Shown one piece after another: positions 9,803 through 20,706 of a DNA stretch of 64,000 nt. Origin of the DNA: Cephalotus follicularis (Eukaryota > Streptophyta > Magnoliopsida > Oxalidales > Cephalotaceae); NCBI GenBank assembly GCA_001972305.1, contig BDDD01000560.1:882077-946076 (forward strand), read 5' to 3'. A program made the translations under genes and the position numbers. Within the stretch, counting starts at the first letter, position 1, and every line of letters begins with the position of its first letter. Under the pieces are notes generated by a model. That model did no database searches, was not told the DNA's origin, and was given only the letters and a program-made list of their open reading frames with translations.

Positions 9803-12800
9803 TGTCACACCCCGTTTTCCATTCACGTACAATGGACCAGCATATGTGGTGATATCAGAAATAAGCATAAATAATATTCAAGCAATATCATCAAAATACA
9901 TAAACAATTTGCGGAAGCAGTTATTAAGCTGAAATATAACAAGCCGTCCGCACGCATCCCATACTACGTGCGGGTAAAACAACAGTTATCCTTCATAAGG
10001 AAAATACATCAACGAGGTATGAACCGTTCAATACAATACGATACATCAAATAATTGAAATAACAACCTTAACAAAAGTAAGAAGCTATCCAAGCTTCAGC
10101 GGCAATCTTCCGAGTCTTCGCTTAATCTGAAATTGTAGGGGTTAGCCGTTGTCCTCACTTGGCTAAGTAGAATGATAATGTATGATAAGGAATATATGAA
10201 TGCAAAATGTATGACAATTTATATCAAAATAACTTTTAATGAGCCAATATATAAGCAATCATGCCAAGTGGCCATGAACAATCCATATGCAAGAATACCG
10301 CACAAGGGTACAATCAATTCAACACTCACTTGGGTGTCACATGTCGCTAACTCCTAGCACTAACAGTGCACCACCTAACTATCACCCTGCGCTCTGAGAA
10401 TGACAGATTAGGTAACACTTACTACCGGCGTTGGCGGGTAGTTTAACAGTGCAAACACACTTAGGTGATGTCTGGCCAACTCCTGGCGCTCAGAATCACA
10501 TTCCCATAGTCAGTGAAAACCTCCGTCACCAACCACGGCACTCATACATAATCAATACAATCAATTCAAGAATAATATTACATATATCATCAATATGCAA
10601 TAGAAAGTAGTTTTCTTCAGAAACTATAACACTTCACTTATCGTACCTCTCTTTGGAGGAAAACGACATCACTTCAATGCTGGTTTTCAATTTGGAAAAC
10701 AAAAAAGTAGGTACCTCTCATATAGGAGGAAAAATCAGTAGTTTATTTGGCAATAATCATTCACTTGAAAATGGTAGTTTGATTTCATAAATTGGATACA
10801 TAGTCCGTAGTTGGTTTCAATTATTGAAATACAAGTGGTGGTGGTGATAAATGACACCAAAACAGTTTATAATAATGTGACAGTAGCACATTCGGTAACA
10901 CTTTCATAAATCAAAAATTCTTGCAAAAAGAGTTCTCACTTGAAAATGGTGTTTTAAACCATGCATTGTATATATAGTACATATTTCGTTCAATCGTTGC
11001 AATACCAGTAGTTGTGATGTTCGATAACATCAAACAATATATACTAGATGGTGGTAGCATATACATTTCAATAACAATATCAAACAGTAACAATCCAATC
11101 AATGCATGAATTTTAATGCCAGAACAGTCGACTGCCATCAAGAACCAGTCGACTGTTGGGTTGAGTAGTCGACTGCTTTGGGTGGCAGTCGACTGCCTCT
11201 GCCCAGAAAATGCAGAAATAGCAAGTCATGTAATGCTAATTCAATTCCCAATCAATTCAATACATGTAATTATGCAGAAAATAAACATACATAATATGCA
11301 TACTCATATCTTCCATGACATATCATTACCCCTACCTCAAATCGCTATCCCAAGATCACTTGAGTTTGATCTTTCGCATTGAGTTCCAAGTCACTTTCAC
11401 CAATCACTCTCTCAATTCCAGTAGAATCAATCTATGCATGATTGTTTAAGAACATATGCATCAATATCAGTAGGTTTTCAATGTTCTAACACTAGTACAA
11501 TCACTAGCTCATTGAGTCATTAATATCATTTCACCACTTTCCTTTGAACTCTACGTCAAGTATCATTAATCTTCGATTCATTGTTCTTAACTTGTTTTGA
11601 CAGAAGATATATACATGAAATCAGTGTATATATATATATATGCTAATCAATTACTATAATCATTATCTAGTTGCATCAAGAATTACTAGAACTCTTAAGT
11701 CTCTAGTTCTATTTAAAACACTCTCCATTTTCCAAATAATTTACTCAATCCATCTACTGATTTGCATGTTATCAATATCAGTAAGTTTCAATAACTCATA
11801 CAGTGGTTTAATCATTAATCCACTTAAGTCATTAACTTTCCTTTACCATTCTATCACTTCTCTTCTTTGAACTCTATGCCAAGTATCATTAATCTTCGAT
11901 TCATTGTTCTTAACTTGTTTTGACAGAAGATATATACATGAAATTAGTATGCATATATATATACTAATCAATGACTATAATCATTATCTAGTTGCATCAA
12001 GAATTACTAGAACTCTTAAGTCTCTAGTTCTATTTAAAACACTCTTCATATTCCAAATAATTTACTCAATCCATCTACTGATTTGCATGTTTCAACAGTA
12101 GGTATATACATACTTAGGAGTCATTAAGCATATCCTAACATTAACAATAATTATAATCCATTCTAGAGACTATATCACCAATTCCACTTGATTTCATTAT
12201 TACTTTCCATTTCAATTCCAAAGATTGTTATTCCAATCCATTAACAGATGATATACAACATTTTTCCTAGTCATTTAATCATCAAAATAACAAAGAATTC
12301 GGATCAAGGACTTACCAATAGTCTAAAGCTTCAAAGTTCCTTCTTTTGAGCTTTCTAACATCTCCAATGCAAGCTCCAATGATTCCTCTCTTCACTTAAT
12401 GTTTTCTAATACTCCTTTCACCATTTCATCAGCAGATATAACTCTCAAAACCCTCTGAATTCGACAGATTTGTCACCTACTCACATGCACTCACCTTCCA
12501 CTCTTTCTTTCCACCTACATGCCTTGTCCTCTTTCACTTTTCCTCTTAAATTAATCAATTTGTGTTTGTTAGGTCTGCAGAGAACATGCAAACATTCCCC
12601 TTTTGCATGTTCTGGCAGGAGGTGAGACATAAGTGCCATTCCCACCTGTCATCTTGTCTAAGCACGTGCTAGGCATCTGTCCAAGAGCAATCCAGTCGAC
12701 CGGAATTATTGGGCAGTCGACTGCCTTCCTCACGTGGCAAACAGTCGACTGTTGCCCTGTGACAGTCGGCTGTTTGGGGTTGGATTAGGGTTTCCAAGTC

Positions 12801-12946
12801 TTGATACATCCCCAATCGTACACCCAATCATTCCAAGCAATTACCAATCATAGGAATCAATATAATTGGATAAATAACTCAATTAAAATGTATATTTTAT
12901 TTCAAAATTAAATCAATATACATTAATTGAAGTTGCGGTTATTACA
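9803..12946 (-). repeat. Element A 5' LTR (3,144 bp, full length)
   Basis: Plus-strand ends are TGTCACACC and GTTATTACA. It holds two palindrome arrays: CAGTCGACTG-type units at 11125, 11146, 11166 and 11186 (spacing 20-21), and at 12693, 12714, 12742 and 12763 (spacing 21, 28, 21). A 323-bp tandem duplication is present (TATCATTAAT anchors at 11561 and 11884). The duplication and the first array are absent from the 3' LTR. In the first ~530 aligned bases I count about eight substitutions between the two LTRs, so the insertion is fairly recent. Confidence 0.93.
11538..12100. repeat. 323-bp tandem duplication inside the element A 5' LTR
   Basis: Two copies share the same run of sequence from the CTTTGAACTC region through TTGCATGTT. 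The 3' LTR has one copy whose left part matches unit 1 (CTACGTCAAG) and whose right end matches unit 2 (CATGTTTCAA). That is what recombination between the two units would leave. Confidence 0.85.
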
Positions 12947-12951
12947 GTCGA
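12947..12951. repeat. Target site duplication of element A, right copy (GTCGA)
   Basis: It is identical to 2841-2845 and marks the return to element D LTR sequence. Confidence 0.95.
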
Positions 12952-14047
12952 CTACGCAATTGATCCAGTCGACTGTCAAAGCCCAGTAGTCGACTACACA
13001 ACCCAACAGCGGACTGGTTCTTGAGAACAGTCGACTGTCCTGGGTAGAAATTGCATACAATTGGTTGAATTGCTACTGTTTTGAATTGTTATTGATTTGT
13101 ACATACTACCACCACCTAGTATATACTATTCGATGTTATTTAACATCGCTACTACTGATGTTTCAACGAACTATGTGCCATACACACAATTATGGTTTAA
13201 ACACCATTTTCAAACGAAAACTAGTATTTACAATAAACTACTATTTTATCACCTACTGTTTGTTTCCAACTTGAAACCACTACTGTACTGATATCGTTTT
13301 CCTCATTGAGATGTACGATTACTGAAATGTTATATGTTTCTAAAGAAAACACTTTGATATTGCATATTATTCATATATGTAGTATTATTACTGAATGGCA
13401 CTGATTAAATTGATTGTCTATGCTGACTGCCGTAGTCGAGTGATGGCAGAGGTCACTGACTACGGAGGTGACCCTGTGTACCAGGAGTTGGCCAGGGCAT
13501 CCACCATACTGATCTGCATTGCAGACCATGTACTGTTATCTGCCCGCTAAATGCCGGCAGCACTGTTACCTTCTATCATCAGCAGAGTTGGGGTGATAGC
13601 TAGGTGGTTCGACGTAGGCTAGGGGTTAGCGACGTCTTGAGCCCAATACTGGTCGTCGGACAAACCACTGGACTGAATTGATTGTACCCTTGTGCGCTAT
13701 GCTTGCATATGGATTGTTTATGGCCACTTGGCATGATTGCTTATATATATTGGCTCATTTAAATGTTATTTTATAAACTGTCATACATATTGCATTTATA
13801 TATTCCTTAGCATACTCTATCTTCCTACTTAGCCAAGTGAGGACAACGGCTAACCCCCCTACAGTTTCAGATTGAGTGAAGACTTGGAGTTGCGGCTGAA
13901 GATTGGAGAGCTTCTACTTTTGTCGCTTTAAGGTTGATATTTTCTTTTGATGTATTGTAATGTAATGAACGAATCATACCTCGTTTATGTTGTTTTCCTT
14001 ATGTTAAGGATAATGTTGGACTTGTACCCGCACGTAGTATGGGATGC
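12952..14047 (+). repeat. Element D LTR, second part, ending in a deletion
   Basis: This continues the LTR broken at 2845. Palindromic units follow at 12966, 12987, 13007 and 13028, in phase with those at 2819 and 2839 once A is removed (20-21 bp period). It shows LTR landmarks shared with A and H, such as CCGCACGTAGTATGGGATG near 14029. At about 14047 it jumps straight to the gag leader (GAATTGTTTCC). The last part of the LTR, the PBS and part of the leader are therefore deleted. Confidence 0.82.
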
Positions 14048-14093
14048 ATTGAATTGTTTCCTAATGATTATGTCATTCCATATAGGAAACTGA

Positions 14094-15071
14094 ATGGATC
14101 TACGAAGATGAAGAAGAGGAAGGCGTAGAGCCAACGAAGGTGTCAACGCACTGCCGGTACCTGGAAATGACCCAGCAATGAATGAAGGAGTTAATGTTCC
14201 CCCAGTGTATGACGAGAGGAGTCACTTTGACCGCATGGCTGATCTCTTTCAACAGCAGATGCAAGCGAACGCGGCCAACATGGAACAGATTCGGCAAATG
14301 TACGAGGCTAACCGTACATATCAGCAAGCACCCAATGCTTGTCATGCTGGTGGTTTTGGCAGAGATCTGGAGCGGTTCATGAGATAGAATCCTCCAACTT
14401 TCAATGGTGAACTGAATGCTACTGTTGCCGAGTGACGGTTAAGAGACTTGGAGAAAATATTTGTTGTCCTGGAATGTACTGATGAGCATAAGCTTAATTT
14501 TGCTGTATACCGCTTGTGGGGCAAAGCTACTGACTGGTGGGAAAGGATTGAAGCAAAATGGGAAGCCCGTGGACTTGACTGGACTTGGGACAGATTTCAG
14601 TCTGAGTTCCTTGAGGCTTATGTGCCGTAGATAGAGTGTGACCGATGGGAAACTAAACTGATGGAGTTACGCCAAGGAGACATGACGGTAGCGAGGCATA
14701 CCCCTTATCTTGTGGAGGGTGAGTCATGGATGATCCGGAGGTTCTTGAAAGGCCTTCGACAAGACATCAGGTCTAAATTGTTGATGTTGCAGCTGACCAC
14801 TTTTGTTGATGTTGCTGAGAGAGCGATGATTCTGGAGGCTGACGCGAATGAGAGAAGGGCAGAACGGGCTCGTACTAATCAATCGAGGGTCGTACAGTCA
14901 CAAGTGCAGGGAAGCAATAATCCTGCTAAGTCAACAAAGTCTGATAACTGAGGTCAAGGAGGTTCTCGACGCACACGGTCAAGGACTCCGAGCCTAAACA
15001 GTCAACCGAATATAGGTGGATGTACTTTTTACGGTCGTCAGAATCATGATGAGACCGAATGCTGGAAGAAG
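14094..15071 (+). pseudogene. Element D, right: gag with nonsense codons
   Basis: ATG at 14094 matches the gag start of A and H. The gag domain is readable (MADLFQQQMQANAANMEQI, LERFMR, FAVYRLWGKATDWWERIEAKW, VEGESWMIRRFLKGLR). One reading frame is kept throughout. Stops are at 14109 (TGA), 14385 (TAG), 14433 (TGA), 14628 (TAG) and 14949 (TGA). A short in-frame deletion removes YQTRF/ELA-type residues (MTVARHTPYL). The TAG at 14628 is the same codon that is TAG in A (VP*IE, where H has CAG). Confidence 0.88.
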
Positions 15072-16118
15072 ATGGGAAAGTGCTTGAGGTGTGGTTCACA
15101 AGATAACATGCTGAATAATGTCCCAATGATGAGGGATCAAGCATGCGGCCAACAAGGAAGTGCTGGTGCTAGTGGTAGTGTTGCGGCGGCTCAACCGCGG
15201 AGAGACACCAGAAAGGGGATTGTGAAAGGTAGGGTCTACACCTTATCTAAAGATGATGTGCCAGAATCTACTACTGTTCTGGGAGGTACTATTTACATAT
15301 CTGGCATATTAGCTCATGTATTGATTGATCCTGGTGTGACGCATTCATTCATTGCATCTGAATTTGGTCACAATTTGCATGGTATTACTTCTAGACTACC
15401 TTATGTATTGGAGGTGAGTACTCCTGCGGGTACTTGTCTTCTATCTGATACTGTTATGAACGACTGTGAGATCGTGGTAGCTGGAATTGAATTATCTGCT
15501 GACCTGATAGTGTTACCTATTCGGGATTTTGATGTAATCTTGGGGATGGACTGGCTGTATGCTCATCATGCTTGTGTTGACTGCTACAACAAGATGATGA
15601 CATTTTATCTGCACGATGGGACTGAGTGCAAATTTATCAGGGAGAAGAATGTTACTGCTCCGGTCATTTCCTATACTCGAGCACAGAAATATCTCAAGCA
15701 AGGATGTGAAGGCTATTTGGCGTATGTGATTGATCATACGAAAGGTACGCCTAGTATTGAACAAGTGCCTGTTGTATGTGATTTTCCTGATGTATTTCCA
15801 GATGAACTCACTTCATTTTCACTGGAGAGGGATATAGAGTTCAGTATTGAGTTGTTGCCTGGAACTGCTCCTATATCCAGAGCACCGTACCGAATGGCTC
15901 CTGCCGAACTGAAGGAGTTGAAAGTTCAATTACAGGATTATCTTGACAAGGGCTTTATCAGACCGAGTGTATCACCGTGGGGAGCACCGGTTCTGTTTGT
16001 AAAGAAGAAGGATGGATCGATGCGGCTATGCATCGACTACAGGCTGTTAAATCAGGTGACGGTGAAGAACAAGTATCCTCTGCTACATATTGAGGAGTTG
16101 TTCGACCAACTTCAAGTA
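15072..16118 (+). CDS. Element D, right: zinc knuckle, protease and truncated reverse transcriptase
   Basis: This open stretch of about 349 codons continues the gag frame. The CCHC knuckle is damaged: [14 protein letters not shown], with the His and last Cys replaced by Asn and Val. Protease carries [12 protein letters not shown] begins normally ([46 protein letters not shown]) and ends abruptly at EELFDQLQ near 16118, where minus-strand copia sequence starts. The catalytic YxDD region, RNase H and integrase are absent. It cannot be functional. Confidence 0.9.
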
Positions 16119-16567
16119 TCCAATGAAGTTGATTGAATTATCTAAAACATTTACTACAATGCAAAGTGTCTTTTCGAAAGTAACTCTATAACCTTTATCA
16201 CACAATTGACTTATGCTAAGAATGTTATATTTGAGTCCTTTAACAAACAAGACATTATCAATAGAGGTTGAAGAATTTTTACCTATGGTTCCAACTCCTT
16301 CAATCTTCCCTTTTGCATAGTCTCCGAAAGTTACAAGTCCTCCATGTTTTAGCTTTAGGGTAATGAATTGATTCTTGTTACCCGTCATATGTTTGGAGCA
16401 GCCACTATCCATTTACCATTGATTGGTTTTGGCATTCAAGTGCTCCTACAATGAATCAAAATCATGTTGATGCTTTTGGTACCCAAACAACCTTGGGTCC
16501 TTTTAGGTTAGTTGTAAAAGTTCCTTTTGGAACCCAAATTCTTTTAACATTAACATTATAACATCTG
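16119..16567 (-). pseudogene. Element C, left fragment: sirevirus gag end and protease
   Basis: Read on the minus strand, this has the end of gag (HRCYNVNVKRIWVPKGT, KAST then a stop) and the Ty1/copia protease active site DSGCSKHMTG (near 16409-16380). It ends in the segment leading to the gag-preintegrase domain (ISQLCDKGYRV, NFIGY). A stop lies just before the active site (W, stop, MDSGC; other copia copies have WYLDSGC). The fragment stops at FIGY near 16119, and the rest of pol and the 3' LTR are missing. It is collinear with the gag part at 25768-26756, so both probably belong to one element split by B. Confidence 0.82.
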
Positions 16568-16570
16568 TGT

Positions 16571-17765
16571 TGTTGACATTTTAGTCTCAATCCTAGTTTT
16601 GATAATAACATATTTGCTTTTAACAAGTTTATTTTATGTGCAAGATACTTGATATATCACAAAAGGCAAAAAGACAGTTTTACATAAAAGACATTGATGC
16701 TATTGAAGGAAGACATCGACGCCTTTAAAGAACCAGGAGTTACAGGTGGTTAATCATAAAAGACATCGATCTGTTTCTCCAAAGACATCAACGTCCTTAG
16801 CACCTAAAGTTACAGGTTTTTTTTCACTAAAGACATCGATCCCTTTCAGAGAATACATCGACGTCATTAGCTCATAAAGTTACAGGCAAATTTCATTCAA
16901 AGGCATCGATCTATTTCAGAGAAGACATCGACTGTTTAACTCAAAGACGTCGATCCCTTCACAAAGACATCGATGTGTTTATGCCAAAAAGTTACAGGTC
17001 GTTTTTGAAGAAAAGCATCGATCCGATTCTATGAAGATATCGATGTCCAATGAAAAGACATCAATCCCTTTACAAAGACATCGATGTGTTTCTCATAACT
17101 TTTATGTTTCCAGAAAGGACATCGATGCCCACTAAAGACATCGATGTGTTGCTCATATCTTCAAAGCCTGGCGACAACTCAAGAAAAGACATCGCGCCAT
17201 TTATAGACATCGACGTCTTTCAACAAAAATTACGCCCTGGATGCTCGCAACGGCCAGTTAACTGGTAAAGACATTGATGCTTATCAAAGACATCGACGGC
17301 TTTGCTCCAACAGCTACATAACAGAGTTTACAGCAAATCATCAGTTTTTCAAATCTAAATCTCCATGATTCAAGCAATGGATACATGGATTGTTTGGCTA
17401 TATAAAGGAGGGTCCAAGGCTTCAGAAATTACCAAGAAACAAAGAACTCAAGCAATTAAGCAAAGTTACAAAGTTCAAAGTGCTCTTAGCTTCTGTAATT
17501 CTCTCTTGTTCTTTTTTGTAAGCCAAACCTAGTGACCTATTACATTGTAAACACCTTACAAATACTTGTAAAAGAGGAGAGTGAATCCTCTAAAGGTCTT
17601 GAGGTCAAGGTCTAGTGATTGAGGTCAATCACAAAACTTTGAGGTGTAACAAATTGCTTCCTTAATCAATTCGAGCTAGTCGAAACTCAAGGAGCTCCCT
17701 TGGGAAAAGTGGACGTAGGCAAGAGTTAGCCGAACTATTCTAAAAACAGAGAATCTTTCTATCCC
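16571..17765 (+). repeat. Element B 5' LTR (3' end deleted)
   Basis: It starts TGTTGACATTTTAG and matches 24475-25695. It carries a run of paired motifs, GACATCGATC then GACATCGACG about 22 bp apart (16690/16712, 16762/16784, 16832/16854). The unit repeats every ~70 bp with a GTTACAGG box between pairs. It ends at CTTTCTATCCC and passes directly into gag codons, so the LTR end, PBS, leader and gag N-terminus are lost. Confidence 0.9.
17399..17408 (+). promoter_or_regulatory. TATA box of element B 5' LTR
   Basis: TATATAAAGG lies downstream of the palindrome array and is conserved in the 3' LTR at 25301-25310. It is a strong match to a plant core promoter; transcription would start about 30 bases further on. 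Confidence 0.75.
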
Positions 17766-17766
17766 C

Positions 17767-19153
17767 TAAACATGTAATAATATGTGCCTTGAATTCGAAT
17801 GAATTCAATAGAGTTTCCTCATGTGCTACCGCAAAGGAGATGTGGGATAGACTTTAGGTGACTTATGAGGGAACAAATCAGGTAAAAGATGCTAAAATAA
17901 ATATGCTAGTTAGAGAATATGAAATGTTCTCAATGAAAGAAAATAAAAATATTTCTAGTATGTTTGTTCGCTTTACAAATATTATAAACTCACTGCAATC
18001 TTTAAATAAGTGCTACACTAACAATGAGATGGTAAGAAAGATACTCAGGTGTCTACCAAAGAGTTTGATGCCTAAAGTCACTGCCATAGAGGAAGCAAAA
18101 GACCTTGACACATTACCACTTGAAGAGCTTCTTGGATCACTCATGACACACGAAATGACGATCAAAAATCATGAAGATGATGAAGAACATGACAAGAAGA
18201 AAAAGAAAGTCATAGCTTTCAAATCCTCTACAGTAGATTCAAGCGAAGAAGAGAGTGATGATGAGATTGCCTTAATAACAAGGAGATTCAAAAGGTTGTT
18301 AGCAAAGAAGAAGTTTGGCAGTAAAAACCTCAAGAAGTCAACTCCTTCAAAATCTGAGACAAAGAAAGAAGAGATCATATGCTTTGAATGCAACAAACCC
18401 GGACACTACAAAAGTGAATGTCCGAGATTAAAGAAAGCCAAGGAAATAATCAAAAAGAAGAGAGCAATGCTAGCTACATGGTCAGACAGTGATGAATCCA
18501 GCTCCGAAGAAGAGGAGAACCAAGAAGTAGCACAATTGGCGTTGATGGAAGTCAATGATCTCGATGAAGACGAAGATGAGAACGAGGTAAGTGAACTTCT
18601 TGAATTACTTGAACAGTTTAGTCTAGAAAATGCATCACTCAAAAAGACAATAAAAGTTGTCAATAAAGAGAATGTTAGTCTAAAACATGAGATAGAATGT
18701 TTATCTAACAAGTCTTTAGATGATCAGATTATATCTCTTGAAAAAGAAAATGAAACACTTAAATTAGAAGTTGATGCTCTTAAGAAAACTTTTTCAAAGT
18801 TTTCAAACAGTAGTGAAAAACTTGACAACCTTTTAGGTCTTCAAAGATGTGTTTTCAATAAGGCTGGCCTAGGTTATAATGAGATGAACATTGTTAAACA
18901 CTTTCAAAAATATCTTGAAAAGAAAGATATTAAAAAGACCCCATCTAGCATAACATGTAACTATTACAATAAAAATGGTCACACTACACACAACTATTAT
19001 CATAGAAAAAATGACATATACAAGAGGAATAAACAAAACATGTTCTATAGAAATCAAATGTTTAAGATAAGAACTATATGGGTTCCAAAAGGAACATTTA
19101 TCACTAACCCCCCTGGACCCAAAGCAACTTGGGTACCAAAGTCTTCAACTTAA
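17767..19153 (+). CDS. Element B gag (N-terminally truncated)
   Basis: The readable frame begins right after the LTR (KHVIICALNSNEFNRVSSC). It has a TAG at 17855-17857 (RL*VTYEG, probably from CAG) and is then open for 431 codons. It shows the UBN2-type copia gag domain, a lysine/acid-rich linker, and a CCHC zinc knuckle (CFECNKPGHYKSEC, starting at 18380). A coiled-coil stretch (LEKENETLKLEVDALKKTF) and a C-terminal WVPKGT/WVPKSST motif follow. The TAA after KSST is likely the natural gag end, since C stops after KAST too. About the first 70 residues are missing compared with C. Confidence 0.88.
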
Positions 19154-19194
19154 ACTCATTTGTTTTGTAGATGTGCCTAAAGACATCATCAAAA

Positions 19195-19965
19195 AGGAAT
19201 CGTTGGTACCTTGATAGTGGATGTTCCAAACATATGACGGGAAACAAAAGTTTTTTTGTAACCTGGGAACCAAAAGACATAGGAAACGTAACCTTTGGAG
19301 ATAACGCAAAAAGACAAATCATTGGAACCGGATCCATAGGTAACTAAACTATTACTATAACTAATGTATTACATGTTAAATGACTCAAACACAATCTCTT
19401 GAGCATAAGTCAATTGTGTGACAAGAATTGTAGAGTTATTTTCAAAAATCTATCATGTAGAGTCATTGACAAATGCAATAATACCACTAAGTTTATAGGA
19501 CAAAGAGAAGGGAATGTTTATGTAATAGACATAGATGATCTTCAAAACCAAAACGTTAAATGCCTAGTTTCTTTAAACGAAGACAGTTGAATGTGGCATA
19601 GAAGGCTTGGACATGTTAGTATGAGAACAATTTTAAAGATTTTAACACATGACTTAGTTAAAGGTCTTCCTAAATTAAATTTTCAAAAAGATTAGATTTG
19701 TGACGCTTGTCAACAAGGAAAACAAACTAGAACAAGTTTTAAATCTATTAACATTGTCTCAACTACTAGGCCACTCGAACTACTTCATATGGATCTTTTT
19801 GGACCTATAAACATAAGAAGCTTAGGTGGTAAGTCTTATGCTTATGTTAGTGTTGATGACTACACTAGGTACACATGGGTTTTCTTTTTAGCGCATAAAA
19901 GTGAAGTCTTTACATTCTTTACAAATTTTTGTAAACAAGTTAAAAAATAAAAAGGATTTCCTATT
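19195..19965 (+). pseudogene. Element B pol: protease, preintegrase and integrase N-terminal region
   Basis: The protease active site is YLDSGCSKHMTG (about 19205-19240). The preintegrase region (SISQLCDKNCRV, about 19399) and the integrase zinc domain follow (WHRRLGH near 19592, CDACQQGK near 19701). The first integrase catalytic Asp lies in LLHMDLFGP near 19781. Stops occur after TGSIGN, after LNEDS (19588), in NFQKD*IC and before KGFPIL. This is the copia arrangement, with integrase before RT. Confidence 0.85.
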
Positions 19966-20706
19966 TTGAAAGTAAGAAGCGATCATGGTAAAGAGTTCGA
20001 AAATCACTTTTTTGATAACTTTTGCATAGAAAATGGTTTTAAACATGAATTTTCAACTCCTAGAACTCCTCAACAAAATGGTGTTGTTGAGAGAAGAAAT
20101 AGAACCTTAGAAGAAAAGACTAGAACGATGCTTTACAAAAATAACCTTCCAAAATATTTTTGGACCGAAGCCACAAACACTGCATGTTACATTTTAAATA
20201 GAACATCAATAAGGCCAATTCTCAAAAAGACTCCATACGAGTTATGGAGAGAGAGAAAGCCTAACATCAGTCACTTCCGTGCCTTCGGATACAAGTGCTT
20301 CATCCACAACAACGGAAAGGATCAACTTGGTAAGTTCGACTCAAAAGCGGATGAAGGTATATTTCTTGGATACTCTTTTACTAGTAGAGCTTATAGATGT
20401 TTTAATAAACAAACTTTGCTAGTCGAAGAGTCTATGCATATTGTCTTTGATGAGTCAATTGATGTAAGTACATGTATGCAAGATAGCATAGAATTTCATG
20501 AACCTTCTAAGAACATAGATGTAGAATCTAAGAAGAGCTACCAACAAAATCTTGTAGATAAGACCTATAAAGTAGTTAAAGATCACCCTCATGAATCCAT
20601 AATTGGTAATATTCAACATGGTGTTATGACTAGGTCTAATGCTAATACTTGTAACTATGTTGCTTTTCTTTCTCACTTTGAGCCTAAGAACTTTGTAGAA
20701 GCTTAA
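19966..20706 (+). CDS. Element B pol: integrase catalytic core
   Basis: The 246-codon open stretch contains the second catalytic Asp (VRSDHGKEF) and the catalytic Glu (NGVVERRNRTLEE), spaced as in a D,D35E integrase. Copia-typical downstream motifs follow (AFGYKCFIHNN, GIFLGYS). It ends at a TAA in FVEA*KDENW, where copia elements usually have Leu. The first core Asp lies upstream beyond a stop, so this reading frame alone is not a whole enzyme. Confidence 0.88.
   Translation: MKVRSDHGKEFENHFFDNFCIENGFKHEFSTPRTPQQNGVVERRNRTLEEKTRTMLYKNNLPKYFWTEATNTACYILNRTSIRPILKKTPYELWRERKPNISHFRAFGYKCFIHNNGKDQLGKFDSKADEGIFLGYSFTSRAYRCFNKQTLLVEESMHIVFDESIDVSTCMQDSIEFHEPSKNIDVESKKSYQQNLVDKTYKVVKDHPHESIIGNIQHGVMTRSNANTCNYVAFLSHFEPKNFVEA

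Larger units (their letters stand above)
2846..12946 (-). mobile_element. Element A: complete Tekay-like Ty3/gypsy retrotransposon, nested in the D LTR
   Basis: This is a minus-strand LTR retrotransposon of about 10.1 kb with both LTRs (5' LTR 9803-12946, 3' LTR 2846-5074). It has a PBS for initiator tRNA-Met, a PPT, a single gag-pol frame (9698 down to 5121) and a perfect TSD (GTCGA). Pol order is PR-RT-RNase H-IN-chromodomain, as in chromoviruses. Five in-frame stop codons and a mutated RNase H active site make this copy non-autonomous. It lies within the LTR of D, a related element in the opposite orientation. Confidence 0.95.

Noticed and set aside
16680..17300. Regularly spaced repeats resembling a CRISPR array
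   Set aside because: Units are 10-bp palindromes with 10-12 bp gaps inside LTRs, duplicated in both LTRs, in plant DNA. There are no long repeats, no spacers of CRISPR size and no cas genes.
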